Assembly: GCA_009602735.1 (NCBI GenBank)
Contig: WELA01008857.1
Span: forward strand, 156,184 to 187,863
Length of the DNA stretch: 31,680 nt
Source: Mesotaenium endlicherianum
Lineage: Eukaryota > Streptophyta > Zygnematophyceae > Zygnematales > Mesotaeniaceae
Direction: 5' to 3'
The first letter of the stretch is position 1. The number at the start of each line of letters is the position of its first letter. Both the position numbers and the translations under genes were made by a program. This document shows positions 1 through 11,448 of the stretch, in pieces. The notes under the pieces were generated by a model. It saw only the letters and a program-made list of their open reading frames with translations. It had not been told where the DNA came from and searched no databases.

Positions 1-2728
1 CCCCCCCCCTCCACAAAGGAAGGGCCTGCACCGCGAGTGGGCTAAGACAGAGCCCAAACTAGAAAAAAAATGCAGAGTCAAGTCATCAATATCATCGGAC
101 TGCTTGACCTGTCCCATTTGCTGAGAGGAGCCCATTCAGTAAGCCTCGCCTCAACCCTAGGGTTTTAGAAGACACCCCCAGCCGAGACACTTGCAGAGTT
201 TGCCGCCAGACAGAGAAGGACAAGGGAGGTCGGGTTGGGGGAAGAGGAGGAGGGCAAGACGCTTGCTGGTGAGAGCGTGTTCTGAATCTGAGTGGCGGCC
301 AGAGCGAGAAAACAAGAGGGGTGCACTTGTCGAAGCGCAGATTGGACTCTCCTCCAGAAGGCGGAGAAGGAGGCAGGGGGGGGGCATCAAACACCGTGCA
401 CTCCAGCAGGCAGCTGCAACAGAGCCCCCCTTCTGCCGCTCATAACTACCTTCCCCCTCAGCACCCAGCCAGCCCCACGGCACCCTATAACCCTAACCCT
501 AGCCCCGGCCCAAACCCTGACCCTGCGAGCCCCCGGGCACACACCCCGCTTGCTTGCGCAATCCCCAGGCACATGACATCAGCCCTTTGTGAGCTTCTAC
601 GCCTTGATGCCTCTTCCCACCAGCCCGCCAGGCGGGCACCACTTGCCCCGGACTTGACCCCGTGCCTCTCCTTCTCCCTCTGTCTCCCTCTCTCTGCTCC
701 CAGCTCTGTCTCTGTTGGCAAGATGAGTCAGCTCTGGACAGCGACGACTGACTGCTGCAGAGCTGCCGCCAGCACACCTCTCTCCCTGTGCTGTCTTCCC
801 ACAGGTACCCGGATCCCGCGTGGGTCCACCTCAGCATGCTGAGGTGCAGCCACGCGCCCTGGCACGCCTGAACCCAACGTCTGAAAGATTCGCAAGACCT
901 TCTCCCCTGCTAGGGCTGGACCTCCCCACCTCCTAAACCCTGTACCCTGTCCCTGCCCCCTCGTATGTCTCAGCCTCGGCCTCAGCCTCAGTCTCAGCCT
1001 CAGCCTTGGAGGACAGCTGAATGCCAGCTGGCGTCGGCTCTGCTCCTCCTCTGCTTCCCTGATGGTGGCTTCCTGAGAGGGGCTGACTTAGAGTTTGGGG
1101 AGCCAGCTGAGTCTGAGTCTGCGTCTGAGTCTGAGGGTTTATGAGCCCAATAGGGAGCCGGCGAGAGTTGTGGGTTGTGCACGAGGTCAGCATGCACACG
1201 TGGATACGAACAGCGTGCGAAAAGGAGGCTTCCGGTCACATCTCCGGAAGCGACTCATGGGAGCAATGGCTTGGATTTCTTTCTGAGACACTGCGTATTC
1301 TGTTGATTCCCTCTCTCTTTGCACTCCTACCTACGGGGTTGGTCCCTGTCGCTCTTTACGTGTGCATCAAGGGACACCCGAGCACTGTAAAGGAGAGGCT
1401 TGAGATTCTGAAGGGGTACATGTGAGCTGAAAAGCCCAGGGGCGATACATGAGTTGGAATGCCATATGTATACACCGTCGTGGGCTCTATAGATGAGCAA
1501 CTGAGGAGAAATATACGTACTCCCGTGACCTTGGGACCTGCTTGCCTGCTTACTCACACTTTTACACACGTTCCCTTCACTGACATGAGCTACTTAGACT
1601 TGCAGAGGCAGCGTGTGCTACTCTGCACAAAGACTGTGGAGCTAGTGTCGCAACGTATATACAACCGCGGCCAGAAGAGAACATAATAGTGAGGACAAGT
1701 TTTCAACGCGGGACGACTATGGGCTGGTACTATACTGCGCATGGAGTACGGTACTGCTGATGCAAGGAAAACCTGCTGTGACGCACTTCTAATAGCCGGA
1801 ACCTACTTTAAAGGCCACACAGTCGAATATTCTGGTAAACAGGAAGCTCAGTCTAAATTTGACGTGCTTGTTGTGCTTGCCATGCAACTTTCGTTCTTCA
1901 CTTCTGGTGCTACAAAGTGCACTCTCATTTCCCCCGAACTTATTCTCATGCCTGCATGCAAAATGGCGTTTATTGGGAATGACCAGTTTGGACGTGACAT
2001 ACACAAAAAAAGTACTGGTCTGGGAAGCTCACGAACGAATATAAATAAGAGACACCGTTTGCAGGAGGTGGGAGGCAAATCGTGGTATTTCTGCTCTTTG
2101 ACACGCCTAAAAAGAAAAATTGGGCGGGATAGGAGCACAGGTGCACTCACTCTCTTGCCTCTATGCCAAAGGTAGACATCTCACCGGCCACCCGCCTCCG
2201 TGAGGACAAAGATGTTTGCACTCTTCTCCGATGTTATACAAGTCGCAATCGTGATTTCTAGTGCGTGAAGTGATTCAGGGTACCGAGTCTATACTGTGTG
2301 TTAAGTCGGAACGAATTTGAAGCTCTTCCGGAAATCGCGAATTGACATGTCGAAGTTAGGCGCCACAGTTTCGAGCAACACACTCTTAAAGTGAAAAGTC
2401 ACTGAAGATTGATCTGAGAGCTTCAAAGGGCCGTGTGGCAAGAAGAGTGATTATTGAAAGTCCTGCGACCAATTTCTTAAGTCTCGTTGCACATCCATTG
2501 CTGAGACTTGCACCTGTTTTTACCGATGAGCAGATTCCCATCACTTTTGCACGCCCTTTCTTATTATTGGATTGTACAGCTCTTTACAGCCGGTCAGAAC
2601 GAACAGCTGCATAAAATTACTCCGCAACATTAAATCTCTTCGATGAAACGCTAGAGAAGTCAAGGTCATCCACTTCAGAAGTAGAGCATGTAAATACGCA
2701 CACATTCGACTTTCACCCGGTCAGCAAT
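1..2728. other. Gene-poor 5' flank of the permease gene
   Basis: No coding exon can be supported here. The first ~1.3 kb is GC-rich with C- and G-homopolymers; the rest is more balanced. Short open frames on both strands (the longest at 321-842) are Pro/Ser/Arg-rich and have no recognisable domain. The stretch holds a short telomere-like (CCCTAA) motif near 486-502 and two short-period repeats near 967-1003 and 1106-1137. The promoter and 5' UTR of the permease gene starting at 2729 should lie in the last few hundred bases, but I see no clear TATA box or other decisive promoter element. Confidence 0.4.
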
Positions 2729-5700
2729 ATGACCCACCACCATGTTGCTGTGCCTTCTTCAGAAGAAACTGGTGGGCCTTCAAGGGAGAACGGGCAGCTC
2801 GAAGAAGACCCAGGATCTCCAAGTGAGAATTCTCCAGGGGAGCATCTCAGTAGGAGCCTGGGTCTCAGCGACTTGGTGCTTCTGGGCATAGGGGCTTCCA
2901 TAGGCTCGGGGATTTTCGTCGTCACTGGGGTCGTTGCTCGTGATGCAGGACCAGGTAAGCTTCATCCACTTGGCGATCACTAGGCTTACGAGGTCGGGGG
3001 GCCACAGCAGCTGGCAAAAAGGCAGTTCAAATCAAGTTCATTCACCTCCACCATCATTAACGGGGGCAGCAGAGTGCACCTTAAGGACTTGAATACCTAT
3101 GTTGTGAAGCTGTACGATGAAACACGTCCCCTTGATCCCTCTCTGCTAGAGCAAACGTGAATGTACATCCACGGCCCCACGTGTCAGTTAGGTGTGGCTG
3201 TGCTGATGAAAGCCAGAGAGTGTACCCTATTGCTGCAGTAAGACCAGTCGTATGACGACACGAAGCCGCAATGCCATGTGGAGTTCCTTTTTTTGACCCA
3301 TGGGGAGGGATTACTCGTCGCGCTCTTCCCTCACATACTACCCTCTATCCTGGCTATGCATCTCTTGCCTCTTCTCTTGCCTTCTCTTGTCATGACATGT
3401 CACGCCATGTGATGCATGCCATGCCACGTCTCGTTACGTCATGTCACATCACGTCGCGTCGTGCACCTGTGGGCTGCCCGGGCGCGCGGGGCGGGCGGGC
3501 GGCAGGCGTGGTGCTCAGCTTTGCCATCGCGGGCCTTGCGTGCGTCGCCGACGCGCTCTGCTACGCCGAGCTCGCCACGCGCTTCCCGGGACGCGTGGGC
3601 GGCGCCTACCTGTATGCGCACGCCGCCTTCGGCGAGCTCCCCGCCTTCCTCGTCTTTTGCAACCTCATGTTCGACTACCACATCGGCGCCGCCAGCATCG
3701 CCCGCAGCCTCGCCAGCTACCTCGTCTCGCTGGCGGAGGAGATTGTACCCGCGCTGGAGGCCTGGGTGCCCGCCATCCTGGCGCCAGCTGGCAAGGCGCT
3801 GGCGGGCGGGTACCTGTCGGTGAACCTTGTGGCGCCAGCGCTGCTGGCGGGCCTCACGCTGGTGCTGTGCCGGGGCGTGCGCGAGTCGGCCACCTTCAAC
3901 GCCGTCATGACGACCACCAAGGTCAGCAGCCGTACACACGTGCGAAAGCGCGCACGAGAGCGGGCGTCCTTGTGCCTCTGGGCGGGGCGGGAACGACCTG
4001 CAGCAGCGACAGGGTGCTGCCGCTGCGACTGTGGTGCTGCACAATTCTCTAATTAAAGGGGGGGGTGGGGGGGGTGTGGAGCTGGGGATGGTGCTGGAGC
4101 TCTCATTTTCTGGCTGGCTGGTTGATCTGGCGGGGGGGGCCTTCCTGGGAAGGCTGCAGATGGGAGGGGAGGGGGTGGCTGGGAAGGAGGCTGTTGTTCC
4201 TTACCACCGGCATTTTGATTGAGCACTGGAGAGCGCTCGAAGCAACGACTGCGCGTGCTCCACAGTCCAGATGCCGGCACGCGGAGGGACGAGGCACGCT
4301 CGCGCTCCGCGTGTCGGCGCCGTCTTGGCGCTCTCCTGTCCGCAGCAAGCGTGAGCTTGGCATGGGTGCCGCCAGCGTGCGCCTCCATGGGGAGACTGTC
4401 TCTGTGCTTGCGCTGCTCTTCTTCGCTCTTCAGCCGGCCAGCCTACTCTTCCGCCAGCTTGCTGTCCTGTCATTCCTAGCTTAGAATAATGTCGTTCCTC
4501 CCCCTTCTTTCCTTGCGCCAGGTGGCGATAGTGATCCTGGTGGTGGCGGCGGGCTCTTTCAAGGTGGACCCCGCCAACTGGGTGCCCTTTGCGCCCAACG
4601 GGGTGTCCGCCATTGTGACAGCTGCCAGCGTCGTGTTCTTCTCCTACATCGGCTTCGACGCCGTCGCCAACAGCGCGGAGGAGAGCAAGCGGCCGCAGGT
4701 GGGCCCTCTCCCTGGCGGAGCCTTTCCACCTCATCAAGACCTCTGTAGCTGAAAATTAGTTGGTAGTCTGTTCGACCTATGCTCTTGGTCTTCGGATGAA
4801 GCGACATCTGTCTTCCCATGAATGGGCGCGTGTGCATTTCTCCTAAAACTGTCACTAGTCAATTGACTCGGCTGGTAGGCGTCAGGCGTAGGGACCGGGT
4901 TTAGACCTATCCAATAATACTGCTCTCTACGAAGTTGCTGACATGAGATGAACACCGTTACTTTGATACTCAGTGGCGATCATCGTACATGTATACACTG
5001 CACGCCCTGGTTTCCAAGACTGTATATACGTTTAAGGGGATCATGATGATAGTCTGACGTGATCATGATGAAACGAAAACTTCCAGTGCGTCTCCGCAGG
5101 AAAAAGAGAAATAAACAAAACGTATGGAGACAAAACCTTACCCGAAGAGCAACCACAGGTGCGGCGCTCAGCTCACTCGTGCGCGCTCTCCCATTGTGCG
5201 CGCACGCCCGGCTGCTGGCGATCACTCATGGGCATGAGAGCTGAGGGGCGAGGACAAACACGTACGCGTCGCAGTCGCTGACCTTCTAACGCCTGGGCAC
5301 GTCTTCCAGGAGCCAGGTGGCAGGCCGTCAGTGGCCGAGCCATGCTCTGCTCTCCAGGGCCCCGGAGAGAAGGACGCACAGCACCTGGGCACCTGTGACA
5401 CGCGTGTCATCCCGTATCAGCATGTGCCTTCCGTCGCCGGCCAGCGCTGGCTTGACACCTGGCTGACGGCCTGCGTGGGTGCGCGGGCGGCTGCCCCGGG
5501 GGGGGGGGTGGGGGCGCAGAGGGACCTGCCCATCGGGATCATGGCGTCCCTGGGCGTATGTGGGGTCCTGTACGTGGCCGTGTGCCTGGTGCTCACGGGC
5601 ATGCTGCCCTACTCGCAGCTCGACCCCTCCGCGCCTCTGGCGGCGGCGTTCGCCGCGCGGGGGATGCCGGCCGTGGAGGGGCTCATAGGCGTGGGGGCGC

Positions 5701-7691
5701 TCGTCGGGCTCACCACCGCCCTTCTCGCCGGCCTCTACGTGCAAGTGCGTGCGTGCCTGGGCCCATTCTGAACCCCTTTAGTGCGTGTGCGTTGTGCATG
5801 CGTGCACAGGCAGCCAGCAGTCTCGATTGCACCAGAGAGCAATGGGCCATCCCATGCTGAAAATTATTTTGTGAATTTCATCTCTCACTCTCTTTCTTGC
5901 TGTTATATATGTGTATTATTTTATTCATATATATATATATATGTATATATATGCATATGTACATATATATGCATATGCACATATACATACAGACATATCT
6001 ATATATAGATAGTGTATTGCAACTTCACATGACATGTACATTGTAGTATTGTGCTAGTATTCATCATCGTATATATTTCTTGATGGGTTGGGGGTGGAAA
6101 CAGGCGAGGCTGTACATGGCAGTGGGCCGCGATGGTCTGCTGCCGCACGCGTTTGCGGCTGTGGACGCGAAAAGGCACACGCCAATGAGGGCCCAGATCT
6201 TCGTGGGCTGCGTGGCAATCGTACTGGCGGCCCTGTTTGACGTCGGCCGCCTCTCGCACATCCTGTCCGTTGGAGTGTTGGTGCGCGCGCCTGACCGCGC
6301 CCTCCCTGCACACTCCTTGTTCCATCTTTGCCAAGGAGGACGCCCTGCCCTTGCTCCCCACTTGGGCCTCCGTTTGTTTGGGCGACCTCTTGTAGTGCTC
6401 GATGCGTTGCGAAAGCCTGTTCTGTCTGAGCTGCGGCGCTTGTCGTTGCAGTACATTGTGGGACTAGAACTACTCCCACCATGGGACTTGCCTGTGAAGA
6501 ATTTGTAGAGGGTGTGGGTTGTTCATGTAATCCGCTCATGTGTGGTCTTGGACACGATAGTGCCTCTGCCACTCACGCACAGGCTCTCTGTTCCGCAGGT
6601 GAGCTATACGCTGGTGTGCATGTGCGTGATCGCTCTGCGCCTCTTCCCCGAGGGCGAGGGCGAGGGCGAGGGCGAGGGCGGCAGGGGCAGCCTCGCCATG
6701 GGGCGGTGGCACGAGGCCCTCGCGTGCATGACAGGTGTCGTCGTGCTCTCGCTCGCCCTCGGCGCCGCCACGCGCCTGGGCGCGCCTCTCTGGGTGCCCG
6801 CGACGTGCCTCATCCTCATTGTGCTTTGCGCAGCCGCCCTGCTGCTCCGGCAGGTGCCCCTCTTCAGCCGCTCTCCTCGCAGGCTCCACGAGAATCAGAA
6901 CGGCAGTTTGCCTGCAGCTTCTGAATGCACGTGTTTGTGTGCGGTGCTGCTGTCGAACCTGCAGATTGACTCGAGGCTTCTTGCAATCCGAAAGCTGTGA
7001 GCTGTGAGCCATGAGCTGTAAACTGTGATATGTGAATTGTTGTTGGCGTGTAAAAAATTATCGGCCGGGAGTTTTTGAGATTTATGCTCGAGAGGGGCGG
7101 GAGTTTTGAGATTTATGCTCACGAGCTGCCCGCCTTGCGGGGTTGTGTCTGAAATGCTGTGGATGTTGGCGGCACGCGGAGAGCAGAGCTACAGCAAGGC
7201 CGCGAGCTTTGCGTGCCCCTGGATCCCCGTCGTGCCCCTGCTTGGCGTGGCCATCAACACCTACCTCGTCGCCCAGGTACTTACATGCCCCAAATCATCC
7301 CGTCAGCCATTGCTCGCTGGGAGCTCTACTGCATGGCTTTGATACTTTGATCTGGACGGCTTTTATCTGAACCACTTCGTGAATGCATGGTGTGGGCGGG
7401 TGATGCTGAGCGTATGACTCACAAGGAAGAGCAGGTTGGATGCATGACGGCAGTGGATGATGTGAAAGCTGACAGCGGATCCTTTGTCGGCCGCAGATGC
7501 ATGCGGAGGCGTGGCTGCGGCTGGCGGTCGTCACTCTGGTGGCCGTGGTGCTGTATGCGACGTACGGGCGGCTCCATGAGTCGGGCTACTCCACTGGAGG
7601 AGGAGAGCTTGTCGCCTATGAGAGGGCCCCCGTTGAAGAGGCCAGCCCGTCGCGCCCGCAAGTCAGCGGTTCGCGAAGCGACTCCGTCTGA
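2729..7691 (+). CDS. Cationic amino acid transporter-like permease (APC superfamily), 8 exons
   Basis: This gene encodes a multi-pass amino acid permease of the CAT/SLC7 branch of the APC superfamily, expected to carry amino acids across the plasma or vacuolar membrane. Exons read from sequence: 2729-2954, 3506-3921, 4522-4698, 5520-5744, 6104-6280, 6599-6853, about 7187-7276, and 7497-7691. All junctions are GT-AG and phases agree, giving 1761 nt, about 586 residues, ending in TGA. Diagnostic segments: GIGASIGSGIFVVTG (TM1) with VARDAGPG and the exon-2 continuation VVLSFAIAGL; CYAELATRFPGRVGGAYLY; SYIGFDAVANSAEESKRPQ followed across the splice by RDLPIGI; ARLYMAVGRDGLLP; and a final hydrophobic helix in exon 8. 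About 12-14 membrane helices are expected. Both tails are hydrophilic. The exon 7 acceptor is uncertain (7187 or 7199). A GAGGGC repeat in exon 6 adds an EG-repeat loop. Substrate cannot be read from sequence; the family call is firm. Confidence 0.9.
5918..6015. repeat. AT-rich microsatellite in permease intron 4
   Basis: Alternating TA/TG/CA sequence (TATATATATGTATATATATG and related ATGCATATGTACATAT units) fills much of the fourth intron of the permease gene, between exon 4 (ends 5744) and exon 5 (starts 6104). It is a simple repeat and should be polymorphic. Confidence 0.85.
6652..6682 (+). repeat. In-frame GAGGGC hexanucleotide repeat in permease exon 6
   Basis: About five GAGGGC units encode alternating Glu-Gly right after the helix ending VIALRLFPE. 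Because the unit is six bases long, length changes keep the frame, so the loop can vary in length without breaking the transporter. Confidence 0.85.
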
Positions 7692-8934
7692 CCATCTCTG
7701 CAAGTGAAGTAAAAATCTATAAGGGGGGCTTCACAAGGTGCACGCACACGCAGGCATGCCAGGACCCAAGGGCTGCCCGTCGATAGTCCGTGTCTTGTGC
7801 GGGCTACAACTGGTTCTTGTCAATCAAGGAGCCAGCCCGTAACAATCGCGGTGTTTGACATGAATCCTGTGGGTCACCCGTTTTAGAATAGACTCTCAAG
7901 CTCATCATCTCCCAGGCAGTATATGCCTTGATAATTTCTGAAACTTCTTGTGTAGGCGCGCTTTGCCTCCTTTGAAGTTGCTACCCTCTACATGTAGCTC
8001 CTTAGAACCTGATGGTTGTTGGAACCTGTCTTGTCCCTATGTCACGTATGTACATATTTAGGCTATGGGAAAAAGTACATTAAATTAAGCATTTTGACAA
8101 TCATGCTACCTAGGGGTGCTTACGCGCTATTGCAACTATAGCGGCTCCGTGTAGCCACATCTTGAAAACACTCAAGCAATAATACCTCGGGTCATACATA
8201 ACTATAGGTCAACAGTGGAGCTGTATTTTGGGCCTCTTGGAGAAACTTCCAGCTCTCTGCATGCATTATTGACTCATTGCGTGAAGAACCATTGCAAATT
8301 GTTGTAGACTCCATGTCGTTTGAGCATGACAAGTGTTTATATACTGTGTTATCCTAGTCAATTGCAGACTCGTTTGTTGCATACTTCCTGATGTGTTTTT
8401 TTTGTTGTGCTTGAAAGTGCACTCGCGCATCAAAATCTAGATAGCGATAGGAGGAACGTGGTCACATGGCTTGTGCGCAACATGTGCTGGCAGTCCTTCA
8501 ATCACAAGCCTTACTTTCTATGAAGTCAGCACATATTCTCACACTTACTCGGTCATCACCGAGGAGAAGGCACAATGAGAGCAAGCAATATTGCGATAAT
8601 ATCACGTACAGGCAACCCATCAGACACGTGAAAATACCAAACCAGAAGTGGGTACTTCGCCAAAGCAGTGCGTGTTTTGATTCTATACTCGTACTTCAGT
8701 TGCCTGCCTGAATAGAAGTGGTCATTCGAGTGCAAAGCAAGCCATCATCACATGGCAATTTCCCCCCTTCCCTAAAAAACGCCACATAATCACTCACAAA
8801 AACTCGAGGGCATTGAAGCCTCTCGGCTGCAGTTAAGTAGCCCATGAGGTGAGCCGCCCTAATTCGCAAAATTCCTGAGTAGAGGCGCCCATATACACTC
8901 TCAGTCAATCAAGCGGAAGGCCAGGCTCCCCAGT
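7692..8934. other. Convergent intergenic region
   Basis: This stretch lies between the 3' end of the permease gene (+) and the 3' end of the F-box/LRR gene (-), so it should hold both 3' UTRs. Composition is closer to 45% GC than the flanking exons. No ORF with a recognisable domain is present; a short open frame at 8466-8711 looks like chance. Confidence 0.5.
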
Positions 8935-11402
8935 CTAGAGTGTCCAGTGGATACCCCTCGCTTCAAAAGCCTCCACCTTCATTTCGAGCTGCAACTCGTC
9001 AAGGTCGGATTTGTCGCCATTGCCGTTGCCGTCGCCGCCGTTGCCGTCGTCACGCTCAATGGGACGAAAGACGGTGCCTGCACAGCACTGCGTGAGGCCC
9101 GAGCTCACCACAGCTTCTGCAAACGGTCCCCACTCGCACTGGGGATCGTACAAAAACACCAGCTTCGTCAACCTCCCCTTCTGGGCTGGTGCACTGACGC
9201 CAAACTCTGCCTGCGCACTACCTGGGCAGCCCTGCTCTGGCGGGTCCGCGCGGGCACTCTGGGCGAGCAGCAACCCCGTGAGTGCGCGGGTGTACGCGCG
9301 CCGCACGCCCTCGCTGCACCTGTCGGAGAACTTTGCACGGAGTTCCCGGAGGTTTGGGCAGCCGGCGGCCACCCCAGCAACGCCCGCGCTACGCAACCCC
9401 GTGACTTCTAGGAACAGCAAGCGCAGCAGCCCCGGCCCCGCAGCGAAGCCGGCTCCCGTGAGCCTCTCTTGCTGGCAGCTGTGGTTGATGGTGAGCCTCT
9501 GGAGGCGTGGGCACCCGCCAGCAATGACCTTGATGTCGGCATCCGTCACGTAGTAGTTGAACAGCTTGAGCACCTCGAGGTTGGGCAGCCTCATGGCTTG
9601 CACCACCAGGCCCAGGCTCTGGCTGCCTCCCCCGCGGACCTCGTGAGGTCCGCGGGGGCGATGAGACGGGGGCAAAGGCGGCGGCGGTGGCGCCAGTGGG
9701 GCGCCAGCATTGTCGCCGGCCTGACCTACAGCACCATCAGCGCCAGCTTGGCCAGCCAGATCCGCCAGGGCGGCGTCGCAGTCATCCTCCTGGTCCTCAT
9801 CTCGGCCCGGGTCGACGAAATCGACATCTTCAGTGGACAGGTTCAGCAGGGCCAGGCTCCTCAGGCCGTGCGCCAGGTGGCGGCGCCGCTGCACGGCTTC
9901 CAGAGCGGCGCGCGCGGCGGCCACTGTGGCCGTCGTCATGAGGCTCAGCGCCGTGAACGCGGGGCAGCAGCCCAGCAGCGAGTCCGCATACGGCCTCGCC
10001 CTGCTCGCGGACGGGGGCAGATGCATCGTCAGCGTCTCCAGAGCCCCAGCCGTGTGCACACATCCTCTTGCACCACATGCTCTCTGCTGCACGCCGCTGC
10101 ACCTGCTGCAGCCTACATCCTCCCCACCTTCCTCTCTCTCCTCTTCCCCATGTGCTCCGCTGCTGCTGCCGCCGCCATCGCCGGCGCTTCTTAGCTCTTC
10201 CGGGTCGTCGGCGTCGTCCCCAAGTCCTCGCCATCATCCCAATCCTCGTGTACATCCACATCAGCGGACAGCGGTTCACACGGCAGGAAGAGGTCCTCCA
10301 GCAGGGGACACCTGGCAAAGAGCGCGAGAATGGCCGCCCCCATGAGCTGCTCGGGCCACCCTCGCTGCTCCCGCCGGTACCTCACGGGGCGGCCAGAGGA
10401 CAAACAGACACTCAGCGTCTTGAGGCCGGGACCTGCTGCGCAGGCGACTGCACGGAGCGCAGCCCCGCAGAACGGTGGGGGGTGCAAGTCGAGAGACAGG
10501 CTCTCCAGGAAGGGAAGGCGCGACAGGGCCTCTCCGAGGCAGCGCGCCTCGGGCCCGCCGTCGGCGTGCATGGCAGAGGTGCTGCCGTTCTACCGCTCTA
10601 CCCCCATTCTCACCACCAGCTTCACCAGGGTGCGACAGCTGCCGGCAATCTCCCGGAGCACGGCGGCGTACGGCACGTCGATGTTCAGGTGCGTCAAAGT
10701 GGCGCAGTGGGCGGCCATGGTGGAGACCACGCCCGGCAACAGCTGGCGGGAGCACGTCCGCTCCTGCAGGAGGACGCCGCGGCTGCTGAGGGCAAGCAAG
10801 CCCTCCGCGAGGGCTCCCGTCTCCGGCGCGTTCCAAGTCCGGACATTGAGCACCTTGAGGCGGGGGCAAGCGGCTGCGACGGCCACGAGCACGTTGGGGC
10901 CCTGTCCGGTGGCGGCCAGCTCCTCCCGCCGCAAGTAGCGTTCCTCCAGGCTGAAGGTGCGGAGCGTAGGGAAGCGCCGGGCCAGCAGGGCGGCCGCGGC
11001 GGCCAGCTCCTCCTCAGCACTTGCAGCAAGCGCAGCCTCCTCAGTGATACGGCGCCCCCCCCCCTCCTTCCTCCCGCTCCTCCCCATCGGCGGCGATGCC
11101 CTCCATCAGGGCTACCGGCACTGCTGCTGCGCCGCCGCCCAAGGCAGCTGCTTCGCCCCCGCCTGCCTCGTTTCCTATGGCAGCCATAGCCGCAGCGGGT
11201 GGCTCCGCAATGGCGGGGGCCGCCAAGGTCTTGAGCCGCTTTGTCATCAGGGTATGCGGCGCCCACTCGAAGGAGGTGAAGGCGAGCCTGGTCAGGGCCA
11301 GCCAGCTCCGGCACACGAGCGCCGCGGTGCCTCTGCTGCTCCCCCCCTCCAGCTTTGCCAGGATGGCCACCAGGCACTCGGGCGGCAGCACGTCCAGCGA
11401 GC
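8935..11402 (-). CDS. F-box / leucine-rich-repeat protein (frame interrupted)
   Basis: The product looks like an SCF ubiquitin-ligase substrate adaptor: an N-terminal F-box followed by leucine-rich repeats. The first recognisable exon begins at 11402, after a TTGATTCAG acceptor, with LDVLPPECLVAILAKL and then ALVCRSWLALTRLAF, a typical F-box. LRR units follow (PTLRTFSLEERYL; CPRLKVLNVRTW; CATLTHLNIDVPYAAVL; LPFLESLSLDLHPPP; LPNLEVLKLFNYYVTDADIK; CPRLQRLTINHS; CPNLRELRAKF), resembling the AMN1/FBXL type. Upstream coding exons were not found. Three interruptions exist: a frame change at a ten-base G run (C10 on the + strand, 11055-11064), an in-frame TAG at 10590-10592, and a second frame change near 10220. 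After the last one an acidic, open frame (DDADDPEEL onward) runs through to TAG at 8935-8937. The breaks may be sequencing indels, a small unrecognised intron near 10220, or early pseudogenisation; LRR coding is well preserved on both sides of each. Confidence 0.72.
9629..9658. repeat. Perfect 13-bp inverted repeat inside F-box/LRR coding sequence
   Basis: The arms CCCCCGCGGACCT (9629-9641) and AGGTCCGCGGGGG (9646-9658) are perfect reverse complements with a four-base CGTG loop. They sit in the Pro/Gly-rich linker between LRR blocks (PPSHRPRGPHEVRGGG on the minus strand). The hairpin would be very GC-rich; it may be incidental to low-complexity coding. Confidence 0.9.
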
Positions 11403-11412
11403 CTGAATCAAT

Positions 11413-11448
<36 letters not shown>

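Noticed and set aside
321..842. 173-codon open frame near the left edge
   Set aside because: Pro/Ser/Arg-rich translation of GC-rich DNA, overlapped by open frames on the other strand; no domain.
3439..4044. Long minus-strand and alternative plus-strand frames over permease exon 2
   Set aside because: Shadows of a conserved GC-rich exon; the real frame carries the permease motifs.
10560..10605. A 32-base intron (GTGAGA...GGCAG) removing the in-frame TAG of the F-box gene
   Set aside because: Its length is not a multiple of three, so splicing it would break the LRR frame that continues downstream; other introns here are far longer.
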